In this document: positions 35,401 through 45,508 of the stretch, piece after piece | How positions within the stretch are numbered: the first letter of the stretch is position 1 | Layout: each line of letters begins with the position of its first letter | Assembly: GCA_033296885.1 (NCBI GenBank) | Contig: MU863991.1 | Location: 54,568 to 118,567 of the forward strand | DNA length: 64,000 nucleotides | Direction of reading: 5' to 3' | Origin: Triangularia verruculosa | Lineage: Eukaryota; Ascomycota; Sordariomycetes; Sordariales; Podosporaceae | The notes under the pieces: generated by a model | Told to the model about the DNA's origin: nothing | The model's input: the letters and a program-made list of their open reading frames with translations, nothing else | Databases searched by the model: none | Translations under genes and position numbers: made by a program

Positions 35401-36154
35401 CAGTCCAACCACAGCGGAATCCATTCTTAGTGGCGTCCTTGACAGCGATGTAAATGATGCGGACCATCTATCGGTCTCATTGCCGGACCAAATATCCAGT
35501 ACCACTCAGTCACGAGAAGCGGTACAGGAGGCCGAGGCCGAGGCAACGCCAGAAGTATATGTCTTTTGTTCTTGACTTCCAATGCGTGGCTGACAGCGAG
35601 ACAGGGACCCCGCAAGTCCAGCGAGAAACCGGACGGCGCTTTCATGCCTTATAAGAGCCCTCTTCAAATCTTCCGTGCTTACCGTTTCCACCCGGACTTT
35701 GACAAGACCGTGCCTGGCGGCCTCAAATCCATGACGTATAGCGGCAGGGTCGATACCAAAAAGCCGCTCTGCCCGTATGAACTAAACAATAGCCAGTGTC
35801 CTGAAAACTGCGAGTTCCAGCATTTCAAGGCCATCAAGACTCTTGGTAAGTTTGCCCCAGGTTCTGACGGGCTGCTAACATCAGAGCTCCTTTCCTCTCC
35901 TCCACCCCCCTCCCGGCGCTGACTTACTGGCCCTCTTTACCCCAGATGACCAAATCCTTGTGGAACTTGGCAAATCAGACTTCACCGGCGAGCAAAGAGA
36001 TCGGTTCAATCAAGGCCTCCGCGAGCTCTTACAGGTATACAAGGCCCAAAAGGTTAGAGATTTCGACGTGATTGCCCGAGGCATCATCAAGTTTCGCTTC
36101 GAGTTTCTTGGGGATAGGAGCAAGGTGCTCAGCTTGGACGGAGTTTCGATTTAA
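32414..36154 (+). CDS. Red1/ZFC3H1-like zinc-finger protein (nuclear exosome adaptor)
   Basis: Five exons, 32414-33083, 33139-34878, 34944-35554, 35605-35845 and 35946-36154, give 1,156 aa; introns 55, 65, 50 and 100 nt. For the third intron I chose the acceptor at 35604 because it keeps frame and lies 11 nt after a CTGAC branch site. The N-terminus is Pro/Gly/Tyr-rich. An acidic EMEEGELSEGQFEDLYDD motif, long disordered Ser/Pro regions and coiled coils follow. Near the C-terminus (about 1,062-1,083) is a C-x8-C-x3-C-x3-H finger (CPYELNNSQCPENCEFQHF), the pattern of the zf-C3H1 family of S. pombe Red1 and human ZFC3H1. Those proteins scaffold the MTREC/PAXT complex, which sends meiotic and cryptic RNAs to the nuclear exosome. 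The Red1 call rests mainly on this finger and the architecture. Confidence 0.8.
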
Positions 36155-36958
36155 TCGTCCCTCGCTCCACCAGCCGTCACACGTACACACGTACACACAT
36201 ACAGCGTGCTCTTGTCCGCCATAGTAGGACTGTTTTTTTCGACGCGCGTTACTTTCCTTTGAATCTTTTCGATTCTGCGGCGTTTTCTTTGCATTCATAT
36301 GGGCGAAATCAGCAATTATTTCTTGCATCAGGCTCCGTGGCCCATGCATATTATGATCGGTGTACCACCAGCCGCCCTCATTGTTCGCAGGCTTAAAAAT
36401 GGGGTTCGGTGCATGGGATGGCGTTGTTGGAATACAAATACCCGGCTTTTTAATGGAAAAGCCCAAAAGAGGTGGAAGGTATCAAGGCGGGGGCAAAAGA
36501 CAAAAGAGGTGGCAATGATGGCTGGAGATGAAGAGCTGTGGTAGAGGAGCTGGCGAATGATCTTGCAACTCCTCAGGAGAAGGCAGAAAAAGAGCATTAG
36601 TTGGAGATAGGTCCAGGTCGGTAAGGGAGGCCTTATTATTGTATGCGATTATGGGAGCTGAGACCTTCGCTCTCCTGATACTACTTCTAGTCTGAAGGAT
36701 CATGAGCTTGTTTAATCATGCTATAGCCTATGTCCGATGGAACCTCTTACGCGTGTTGTCACAATGCAAAGATATTTTACTATTCAAGAAAAGGTCCATG
36801 ACGAGCTGAATCTTAAACTCCAAATCCTGTTCAATCGCCATCCCGAGGCGTGCTGAAGGCTTCATCAAGACTAAGTCAGGGGCTCCCATCGCAGAGAGTA
36901 TTTCTCCACAACAAATAATGCCTCATAGAATCTAGATTGCAAGCCTTTTCTCAACAAA
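36155..36958. other. Intergenic between Red1-like gene and tRNA-Asn
   Basis: Short CACACGTA-type repeats at 36177-36203 directly follow the stop codon. No supported gene; probably 3' UTR and tRNA upstream region. Confidence 0.45.
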
Positions 36959-37032
36959 TCCTCTGTGGCGCAATTGGCTAGCGCGTCTGACTGTTAATCA
37001 GGAGGTTGGAAGTTCGAGCCTTCCCGGAGGAG
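36959..37032 (+). tRNA. tRNA-Asn (GUU)
   Basis: 74-nt intronless cloverleaf with anticodon GTT, identical to the copy at 22951-23024 on the other strand. The internal A-box (TGGCGCAATTGG region) and B-box (AGTTCGAGCC) are intact. No T4 run is seen directly after it; the first T-rich stretch is TTATTTTTG about 5 nt downstream. Confidence 0.97.
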
Positions 37033-38399
37033 ATGTTATTTTTGTATCTCTCACCCTCTTCAATGACGTCAAGGTTATTTGGTGCCATCTTTTGCATTGC
37101 TTGCTGACACAGAGCTGTGTTTGCCTGTTCTTTCAACCCGATATGCTCCCGATTTTCCGGAACACGCGTCGGTTCTGGAAGCGGCTGACATCCCTTTTTA
37201 TGGCGACATGCGGCACAGAGAGCCTCCTGCAAGGCGCGGCTTGAGTGCTCTGGGGAAGAAGCGCTGGCAAGTAATTTCACGGGCCACCAACACACGTCAG
37301 TATATCAGCACTATCATCAGCTATCTTCCAACACGACCGAGACAGGTCACAATCTCAGACTAGTACAGAAGCCACCACTCGGCGGGTAGCTGCAGGATAC
37401 TGACAGCAGGTAAGGCAATGGGCGGCTCGTGACGGTTCCCTCCGGATGCGGCAGGCAATTGAACACGCAGACGCAGGTACGCCGCTATTCCACCCCACCA
37501 CCACGATACACACACGCACACAGAGACTACCTCACAGCACAGGACACACGGTGAAGGCTTAAGTGGAGTTTGCGGAGGTGTGTATGGTGACCATGGCGGA
37601 CCGTTTGCCGATCTTTTGTGTGAGACCCGGACAAGTGTGCGTGGAGGGATCTCATCACCACTGTACTTCCTCTCCTCGAGGTCATCCACGTCATGCCTCA
37701 AAGAACGATCATGTCTTACGGGTGCGCCCTAGACAAGTTCCTTCTAGGACGGGGATCAGTTGCCAAGAGGTTCCAGACGGACTTTGATACTTTGCTTTTC
37801 CTTCCCCTCATCCCCACAAGCTTCTCCTTTGTCTCCTTGAGTGGGCGTTTCCCCAAAAAGGATATAGAGGTCTTAGGAAGGTCGAAGGGGGGCGCGGCTG
37901 TTCTTTCATAGCTCGTTCCTATCCGGCCAGTAGGAAGGCGATACAAAACCATTGGCGAATCACGGAGCTGGGAATCACATATACCGGGGCGGGGGTTCAT
38001 TGCCGTTGAGGGGGAAGAGGAAAACGAACGAACGGATGGGATGACGGGAAAGCTAGTGTTTCCGTCGCCTCCCATTACCTATTGGGCAAAGGCAAGCCCT
38101 TTGTGTGTTGTTGCTTCCAGGTCGGGAGGAGGGTGGTCTCGGGGTGACTAGCTATGAAGAGGGTCATGAATAAAAGAGTCGGGGGCACAGCTTCGGCCGT
38201 TTTCAACGGGCAAGGGTTTTCTTCCTTTTGCCCTCTTATTCTTGTCCCATCCCATCCTGTCTCTTTTCGTTTCTTGTCCTGGGATTCCCGACAGTCGAAG
38301 TTATTCATCAACTGTGATCAAGCCTCCTTACCTACCTACCTACATCCGAAACAGCCGTGTATATATCGCCACGATCTTTCTCAAACAAACACCGTCAAG
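37033..38399. other. Intergenic region upstream of the CFEM gene
   Basis: 1.37 kb. It holds a CA-rich run near 37500-37520 and a (CCTA)3 stretch at about 38331-38343 in the CFEM promoter or leader. No supported gene. Confidence 0.5.
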
Positions 38400-38915
38400 A
38401 TGAAGTTTCTCACCATCCTCACCACCCTCTTCACCACCCTCGCCGTGGCTCAAAACCTCGAAGGCCAGCCCGCCTGCGCTGTAAGTGCACCCCAACCTCC
38501 CCCCTCTCAACTTCCCGCTCTCATCTAACCTCTCCTCAACGTATAGACATCCTGCATCATCAGCGCTATTAGCGCGGCAGGCTGTGCCGCCGACGACATT
38601 GGCTGCCAGTGCGGCCCCTCTGCCGTCCCCATCGCTGCCTCGGCCGGGCCCTGCCTGCTCCAGGCCTGCCCAGTGTCGGATCTCATCACGGCCGAGAGCG
38701 CCGGCAAGGCCAAGTGTACTAACTTCTATGCTACGGTCATCGGTGTTCAGCCCACGGGACAAGACAATGCTGCCACTACCACCGGCACCGGGGCGACGGC
38801 CGCCAACACCGGGACGTCAACCTCTAGTGCGGGTGCGGCTGCGGTGATGACGGCTGCTCCCGTGCTGGTGGGTGCTGCGGCGGTGGGCGTGATGGGTGTG
38901 CTTGGGGCTATGTAA
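38400..38915 (+). CDS. CFEM-domain GPI-anchored surface protein, 149 aa
   Basis: Two exons, 38400-38480 and 38547-38915, with a 66-nt intron (GTAAGT, branch CTAAC, acceptor TATAG). The first ~17 residues are a signal peptide (MKFLTILTTLFTTLAVAQ). Eight cysteines in CFEM spacing follow (PAC, TSC, AGC, IGCQC, GPC, QAC, KAKC). The Asp residues just before the fourth Cys (AADDIGCQC) sit where CFEM proteins ligate haem iron. A Thr/Ser/Ala-rich linker and a hydrophobic C-terminus (VLVGAAAVGVMGVLGAM) suggest GPI anchoring. CFEM proteins act in haem/iron uptake, adhesion or host signalling; which applies here cannot be told from sequence. Confidence 0.93.
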
Positions 38916-39169
38916 AGGAGGAGAGAGTATGGGAGAGAGAAAAGGGGCACAAGATTGATACTCAAATGGGAGGAATGGATGGGAAAGAGACAAAATAGGT
39001 GGTTTTGCTTTGGGGAATTGGGTTCGGTTTTTTTGGGTAGTAGTTCTGTTAGAGCATGTTATGTGCTGATAATAATGTCATCGCCTTCCCTGTGCCGGTA
39101 ACGTCTTCTCTTATTATGCTATCCATCTCACCTTCACATTCATGACCTCAAGCTTCAGTGAAGACTATC

Positions 39170-39217
39170 ATATACGACCATATCTAATTGAAAATATGGG
39201 ATCCCGTCCGCTCTCCC
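39170..39217 (+). pseudogene. 5S rRNA 5'-half fragment
   Basis: The sequence reads TACGACCATA near its start and GGGATCCCGTCCGCTCTCCC at its end, with the GAAAAT element between. This is the order and spacing of the first ~48 nt of filamentous-ascomycete 5S rRNA. The 3' half (with the GGTGGGTGACC region) is missing. Downstream sequence turns abruptly AT-rich. Pezizomycotina carry dispersed 5S genes, so a relic copy is unsurprising; it should not be functional. Confidence 0.65.
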
Positions 39218-39400
39218 TTCGTTAAATAATTAAGAGGGTTTTTATTTTCTAAGATAACTCCCGCCCTACCTTTTCCGCTAAGTTAACTTATAAACATTTT
39301 AATCTTCGTGTAAGGCTTAATACTATTATTTTTAGTAATTATAACGGATAGTGCCGTCTTATTAACTTCACCCCTATTACTTATACTTTTACACTAGATG
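39218..39400. repeat. AT-rich tract, possible decayed transposon or RIP relic
   Basis: About 180 bp rich in TTAA, TTATTA and TTTTTA, in clear contrast to the GC-rich neighbours. It starts where the 5S similarity ends. TpA enrichment is what repeat-induced point mutation leaves, but no parent element is recognisable by eye. Confidence 0.45.
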
Positions 39401-39533
39401 GCCGGTTGGCCAGGCTTTTTTCGCTGTCCATCTAAAATACCGTGAGTTTTGTTCTCCTTGGTTAACCCTAAGTCTCATTTGCCCGACGGCTGTGTCCCTT
39501 GATGCTGCTAGTGCTGCTGTTCTGGCGCGACGA

Positions 39534-41168
39534 TCACGATCTGTGCTTCTTCCCGTTGCTGGTTGCGGAACCGTCAGATGGTGGTCGGCGAGACTTCGCT
39601 GCTTCAGAAGTTCTCTTCCTACTCTCTTCCAGAAGGATGTCCAGGGAATTCCGGATATCTGTGAGCCGCTTGTCCTTCCCCCAGTCAATAATATTGCGGA
39701 CGTACTTGCGGAACTCAATGTAGTCCGCAGGCTTTTGAAGTAAGAAATTCTCGATACTGGCCATGTAATACTCTAGCTCGTTATGCTTCCACGACACATA
39801 GAGTCGTGCCTCTGTGCCGCTCATGGCTATAGAGAAAGCGGCACTGTCAACTGGCTCGATCACGTCGCTCCCGCAGTTTCTCAACTGGTGGTTTAGGCGC
39901 TCGGCAGTGTTAACGCACGATACCGATGCACCGAGGCATTGATTTGTCGCCACCCACATAGTTCCACCACCAGATGGTCCATCGCCTTTGAACTCGATGG
40001 CAAAGAAGGGGTAGATCAAGTTCTGACTGTTGGCTACCATGATGTTTCCCATAGAGTTAAACTGGGCTTGTTGTGGTCTCGTGAACGCTCCGTTGCGTGG
40101 ATACCCATATAGCATGTCAGGCACCGGGTTACTGATTTTCAGCTTGGCCCCTATGTTAGGCACGGTGTGTCTGGCCATCGGTTGTCTATCGCAGCGTTTT
40201 AGGCCATCCGATGGCGTGGGATAAGGGAATACGTTGGTACGGAAGTACTGTTCCACATCAGAATCTCCGGCTCCCATCCAGAGCTCGTTCAATGCAGCGT
40301 CTTGGCTCACTTGATCTAACGACGGGCCGGGGGAGTTACGGTCCTTGCGCACATCATCAAGGAGGCCAGTAATGTGATCCGGGAATTGCTCACCGAGGGA
40401 CCGCATGTAGATATGATTCTCGGCCAGGTTCGCATCTCGGTAAATCAGATCCTCGACGAGACTCCTCGATCGGCCTGAACTCGGTGTCGTATTGCTAATA
40501 TCTAACGGCGCAACGGATTCGGGGTATGGGGTTTGATATGGCCCGGGTCCAGCAGGAACCGGAGTTAGCGGCGCCGCAAACCCGTCGGTATCCAGTGTGT
40601 GGTTCGTTGCCGGCGCCGATTTCGTGAGTTTCCTGGAGATGGGATTGTCGCGTGAGTGTTGAAGGTGACTATCTGACCGACAGCGATTTCCCCGGTCGGA
40701 TCCTACAGACTCGAGCCACTTAGATACGCGGGTCCCGGGAGGCAGAACTGGGTCGACGAAGTCCTCGAGGAAAGAAGCGTATTGTCGACTGGGAATGGTC
40801 GGCTTTGGTTGTAGCAGAGTGTTCTGCTTGAGAATACCCATTAGTCGTTGGACCTAAGGCGGGGATGCTTTCATACCTCGGCCGCTTGCTCTGCTTTCTC
40901 GTCCTCCGCTCCAGGTTGTTGACGGCCGGTCTGCATCAACCGCTTTCTCTTCGCGGGCGACGGATGCTCAGGTGCCGCGTCCCGTTTCCTTTTCGTCGTT
41001 GGCACTGCCGTGACAGATGAGTTAGCAACTCCTGCTCGCGAAACGTGCTTGCGACAATTGCCTTCCTGCACCTGCGCCTGCAACTGCGCCAAGCAGTGCT
41101 TCTTGGAATGCCTCGGATTGTTTCGCACGAGAGCGGCGAGACTGCGGTTTGGAAACTCCAGTGTTCAT
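39534..41168 (-). CDS. DUF7924-like fungal protein with PD-(D/E)XK nuclease signature, 504 aa
   Basis: Three exons, 41168-41072, 41004-40877 and 40823-39534. Intron 1 has a weak donor (GTGCAG) but a clear CTAAC branch site and CAG acceptor; intron 2 is GTATGA...AAGCAG. The first 75 residues are basic and nuclear-targeting-like (KRKRDAAP, AKRKRL). The C-terminal half carries VPDMLYGY (Asp311), then about 40 residues later FFAIEFKGDG (Glu352, Lys354), then NQCLG. This gives PD...ExK, the catalytic arrangement of the PD-(D/E)XK nuclease superfamily. The combination FxxEFK, G-rich loop and ATNQCLG...CVN is what I know from large expanded fungal families of unknown role (DUF7924-like). A basic tail ends the protein (SNGKKHRS). 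It is flanked by AT-rich DNA on both sides, hinting at an accessory origin. Function is unproven. Confidence 0.75.
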
Positions 41169-41697
41169 GACGAGGAATCTGCCAGCGTGTGGAGGAGGTT
41201 TTGTATCATCGCTCGCGCTGGTCAACGGGCTGGAGCAGAGTTATGTTTTGGTTGGAAGGTGCTTGGAGCGTGTGGTGGCGTATGATTGGCTACCATCCGT
41301 GCTTCTAGGGTACTTTACTAGCTAGTTAATAATTAAAAGCCGTGCCGAGCCAAGATAAACCTATTGCGGTATAATAAGCGAGAGAGTCTCCGTCTACTTT
41401 TCTCTACCCCACTTACCCTACTTTCTTATCTCGCTACTGCACCTAGAATGGAAAGTTCTCTTCTTTCAGCCTTACAAGTAAGGCAGAAAAGAATCGGGAA
41501 GCTTTGAAGACCACCGCAGCCAATCAGTTGCGGCTCAGCTGCACGCAGTCGGTTGAGTATATCGACAGCTCTCCCACTTCTCCCGCAGACAAGCTTTTCT
41601 TCACCTACTTAACTGGTATATGGGAGACCTTTGATTGGCAACCACTTTCTATTCCTTTGCTCAAACCTGCCTCAGTCCCAATCACCACTTCCTATGT
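41169..41697. other. Intergenic, partly AT-rich
   Basis: 529 bp upstream of the DUF7924-like gene. 41310-41450 is AT-rich (AGCTAGTTAATAATTAAAAG), echoing the tract on the other side of that gene. No supported gene. Confidence 0.45.
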
Positions 41698-42317
41698 CTA
41701 CTCCTCCTCCCCTTCCTCCGCCACATGCGCCTTCACAATCTTGACCTCCTCCATCGGCCGATCACCCTTATCAACTGGCACCAGCCCCATCCTCTGCACA
41801 ATGCGAATCCCGTTCTTCACCCTCCCAAAAATAGTATGCTTGCCGTCCAACCACGGGGTAGGAGCCAGCGTGATAAAAAACTGACTCCCGTTGGTGTTCG
41901 GGCCCGCGTTGGCCATGCTCAAAACCCCGGCCCCGGTGTCTAAATTGAAATCCTTTGTCAGCAAATCACCGTCAACCCATTGAGATAAAACGGGCGGGAA
42001 GCCAAACGCTTCAAATCACTCCTAATCTCGTCCTCAAACTTCTCCCCGTAGATGCTCGCCCCGCCCCTCCCCGTGCCCGTCGGGTCGCCGCCCTGGATCA
42101 TGAAGTCCTTGATGATGCGGTGGAAGACGGTACCGTCGTAGTAGCCGCGCTGGGCCAGGGTGGAGAAGTTGGTGCACGTCTTGGGCGCGTGGTCGTTGTA
42201 CAGCTCCAGCGTGATTTTGCCCTGTTTAAATTCCATTAGCTTTCCGTTTCTATTCCTGGCTGGCAGTGTGCTGAGGATTACCATGGTGGTCTCGAGGACG
42301 ACGTTTGTTGGTGCCAT
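41698..42317 (-). CDS. Peptidyl-prolyl isomerase, PPIL1-type cyclophilin, 163 aa
   Basis: Three exons, 42317-42282, 42221-42008 and 41939-41698; introns 60 and 68 nt. The second donor is GTTTGG, but splicing restores the highly conserved LKHTGAGVLSMANAGPNTNG run. The cyclophilin fold is complete: catalytic-site residues in FHRIIKDFMIQGGDPTGTG, then GSQFFITLAPTPWLDGKHTIFGRV. The N-terminus MAPTNVVLETTMGKITLELY and the short length without extra domains match PPIL1/Cyp1 proteins. In other eukaryotes these bind SKIP/Prp45 in the spliceosome. It catalyses cis-trans isomerisation of prolyl bonds; a nuclear, splicing-linked role is inferred from family. Confidence 0.95.
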
Positions 42318-43086
42318 CTTGTCTCGATATGCGATGGGTTTTGTCCTGAAAGCGGAGCTTGAGCAGAAGAGAGATCAATGGTGTTTTTTTTTTGAAGCGA
42401 GAAACTCTTTGTTAGCTCTGAATATGTAAAACGAGAAAATTCGGAATGAGATGGCCTGCAAACGTTGAAATGTATGTACACGAAAGAAGATGAATGAGAC
42501 TCGAAGCATCGGACATGCGACTGAAGGCTTGTCGTTAAACCCCACAGTAATCGCACTGTAGCGCTGGCCTCAATCAGCACGGGGGGGACGTAGAGTCCTT
42601 ACTGTGTAGACACTGTATCACAACCTTCACCAGCACGACAGCCGAGACTACACAGTGAATGAATCGCACGAATTAATTTACAGCTTCATGTACGCTACGA
42701 TGAGAGAGGCAAGAATGGTCAGTCGATTGGTCTCATTTATACAACAAATGCCCGTCCAGCTGGCTACTGTCCAGCCCATGTCTTGCCAACCTCTCCCCCT
42801 TCTCTTGGCTTGTTTCTCGGCCCCTCTCATCGCCATCTTGTAGATGCGCCCTGTCGGTATCGCCGCTGCCGTCCCTTTTCTTTTGTAATACAAATCCCGT
42901 CCTTGCGGATCCCAGGAGTCCATTGAAATGCAGAAAACGCCTCCGAGCAATGCAAAAACCACCGGAACCCCTAACCAATGCAGTGTGTAGAATCATCAGG
43001 AACAAGTGCTTTTGACTCCGAACAAAACGTCGTTCGTCGTTCGTCGTCGTCAAGGTGAAGGTCAAGGCGAGACCGAAGCTAATCGG
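42318..43086. other. Intergenic between PPIL1-type gene and Sgf11-like gene
   Basis: Both neighbours read on the minus strand, so this holds the cyclophilin promoter and the Sgf11-like 3' UTR. A CGT/CGTT repeat lies at 43025-43050. No supported gene. Confidence 0.5.
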
Positions 43087-44383
43087 TCAGCGTGGGGGCG
43101 AGGAAAGCGCGCCAGAGGACTCACTTTCTAGGTCGCGATCTCTCGCTTTGACCTTGGCCTTACCGGCTGGTGAAGGCTGACTTGGTTTTGCCACCTTGAT
43201 CTTGTTCTTCGTTGGCGATGGCCCCTTTGGATTGGTCTTCTTCGGAGCAACCTGCACTGTCGAGTTCTTTCCATCGTCGTCATCTACCTTTTGCTCGACA
43301 TTGAGCATGGAGCTGCCCTTGGCCTTGTCCTTCTTGGTGGAGTTCGCCGCTTTCAGCGTGACCTTCTTGTTCAGAGAATTGGTAGCCAGTTTGATCTTCT
43401 TCTTGGGCTTGGAAGCGTCTGATTCCTCGGCATCATCGTCAGCGTCCTCCATATCCCGCTTCTTGGGACTAGCAGCACGACTGCCGGGAAGTGGAGTGCC
43501 TTTTTGACTGCCTGGTGGCGTGTTGTCGTTGTTTTGACTGCCGCCGTTGCTGTTGCTGATTTTCTGAGCTGCCGCCCTACTCGCATTTCGCCCACTGTTG
43601 CCAATACACGACCCCATGTGATTGTTGAGACGCGTCACCAGGATACAACGCTTGCACTTGGAACAAGTCGCGCTGGGGAAGCTGAGGACGTTGGGCGGTC
43701 GGTCCTTGGCGCTGCCTTCTGTGCCTGGGACCGGCGAATTCGGGTCGTTGGGGTCTTTCTTTTCCATATCTTTCTTCTTCTTGCCTCGGCCCGGCCCTGG
43801 AGCAACCCATGTCTGGCCGTAAATGTCGTAGCCAGGCTTCTCTATGTATGGGTGCCTCTTGCAGTAGATGACACTGGGGTCCGGCTTCTTCGCGCCTTTA
43901 CCATCTGTGGGGTGTAATAGTCTCGGGAGGTTGCACTTTGGGCAGAGGATCTCCTTGGTCGACTTCAACGGGTTGATCTTGAGGGTAACTCTTCCATCTT
44001 TGTAGACGGCCGCATCTGTCTCTATTTCGACGTCGGGTCTTTGTTGGTCTGGTATTAAGCCGTCTATGGATTTGAGCGCGAGTTGCTCGACCCTGATTGC
44101 CGCTGTATTGGCGCGGGCCAACTTCTCGTCTCGATGGACCTTGATCAACATATCATGAACGAGGTCGTAAAGAATGTCGTCGAGCACCGAGTGTGCCTGC
44201 AACAGTAGAAAAAAAAACCATCGTGTTAGCAAGCTGTACAGGCATGGCAGCACGACGCAGGGCCGAGCTTGAGGGCGCAACGCGACCGACAGCCATCGAA
44301 CTTACAAGCTTGTCCATAGAAACCGCATCCTCGGGAGCGGCGATGATGCCGGCCTTGCCGGTGTCTCCCGCTTCTGACGACAT
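43087..44383 (-). CDS. Zinc-finger chromatin protein, SAGA Sgf11-like, 395 aa
   Basis: Two exons, 44383-44306 and 44196-43087, joined over a 109-nt intron (GTAAGT...TTGCAG). After a short leader, a helix (VLDDILYDLVHDMLIKVHRDEK) resembles the N-terminal helix of Sgf11 that packs against Sus1. Next is a C-x2-C / C-x2-H cluster (ILCPKCNLPRL...VIYCKRHPYIEKPGYDIYGQ). A second finger, TCSKCKRCILVTRLNNHMGSC, has the C-x2-C...H-x3-C form seen in Sgf11 and SCA7 fingers of the SAGA deubiquitinase module. The C-terminal 180 residues are disordered, Lys-rich and acidic. A SAGA link fits the helix plus finger order, but the protein is far longer than yeast Sgf11 and the first Cys cluster is extra, so this is a tentative assignment. 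Confidence 0.6.
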
Positions 44384-45508
44384 ATTGGTTGTCGTGTTCT
44401 AGTAGAATGAGTGTACGACGACCAGCGAAACGAAAGGCGGACAGGAGGAGGCTGAATGGTCGTGTGAGATTGCTTTGGGCTGTTTTGCAACGCCAACCGA
44501 CACCATTCAAGCCAACCTTGCGAATTGAGCCGGCTACCAACTTTTTGGGGTCGCCTTCCCGCGACTTGGAGGTGTAAAAAAGTGTCAGCCTCCTAGCACA
44601 TAGCTCGGAAGCTCTGCACCACCACGGCAGACTTTGGCCGGCGGTACAAGTGGTGTAATCAGGCCTGATGCAGGCCTCTCAACGGTTGGAACAGGACTCG
44701 TCTGCAGACAACACTGTTCTCTTGGCCGGTTGTCGCGGATGATTTGATGAAAATGTTCTCGGCGATATGAAGAGGGAGAAAGCTGCCTCAGTAGCCACCT
44801 ATTATCGCCGTAGGGGGTCGAGGTACCAAGGTTTAGCGGGAGCTAACAGCACGCGCGGGCGGACGATCCCAGTAACTGGGACCGTTGGGGGCTTGCGGTC
44901 GGCCGGGGTTAGGGATCTCTGTGTTCCTGACCTTGCTGTCGTGCCTCGGACTTGGATTGATTTCCATGGACGGGGGAAGGGGAAGGGTCGCCAAGCAAAT
45001 TTGGACGTGTGATTTTTGTTTCGCTCAATTGCTGGTCTGTTTGTATTCTTTGATCTTGACCAGTCTGCCATCGGATCTAGGATGTTTTTGCTTGCTTATG
45101 CTAATCACCCCGCTATCATGCGCGCCGACCCAATGTCTCCCGCCCAATTCGTCCTGAGGCTGAGGCTGCATGTCTGGAATCATTACCACTGATCCTCGAC
45201 GTGGCAGAAAACGTGGATCTGCCAATATCATATTCCACCATCCATTGCGATTCGTCCCGTTGCCTCGATGCAGCAAGGCGCACGCAGGCGGGGAACTCCA
45301 GTTCGTGGGGACCAATCAGAAACAAGGTCGAGGCGTGTTCCCTGAACCCGTTTTAAGTTCAAAGGGGTGTCCATCAGGGGTCCTCGTCCATCACAAAGAT
45401 ATTGGATTCCGTTTGTTGACAGGCTCGGACTTCCGCCTCTATTAACTCCATCACCACAGACAATCATGTCTAGTTTATAACAGCAATCGGACAACACCAC
45501 CGCTCATC
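44384..45508. other. Divergent intergenic region
   Basis: 1.1 kb between the Sgf11-like gene (-) and the acetyltransferase (+). No supported gene. Confidence 0.5.

Larger units (their letters stand above)
38916..39533. other. Intergenic with 5S fragment and AT-rich tract
   Basis: 3' flank of the CFEM gene, then the 5S rRNA-like fragment and the AT-rich stretch listed separately, then the 3' end of the DUF7924-like gene. No protein gene supported. Confidence 0.5.

Noticed and set aside
41504..41943. Plus-strand frames opposite the cyclophilin's last exon
   Set aside because: Mirror of a well-supported minus-strand gene; no independent evidence.
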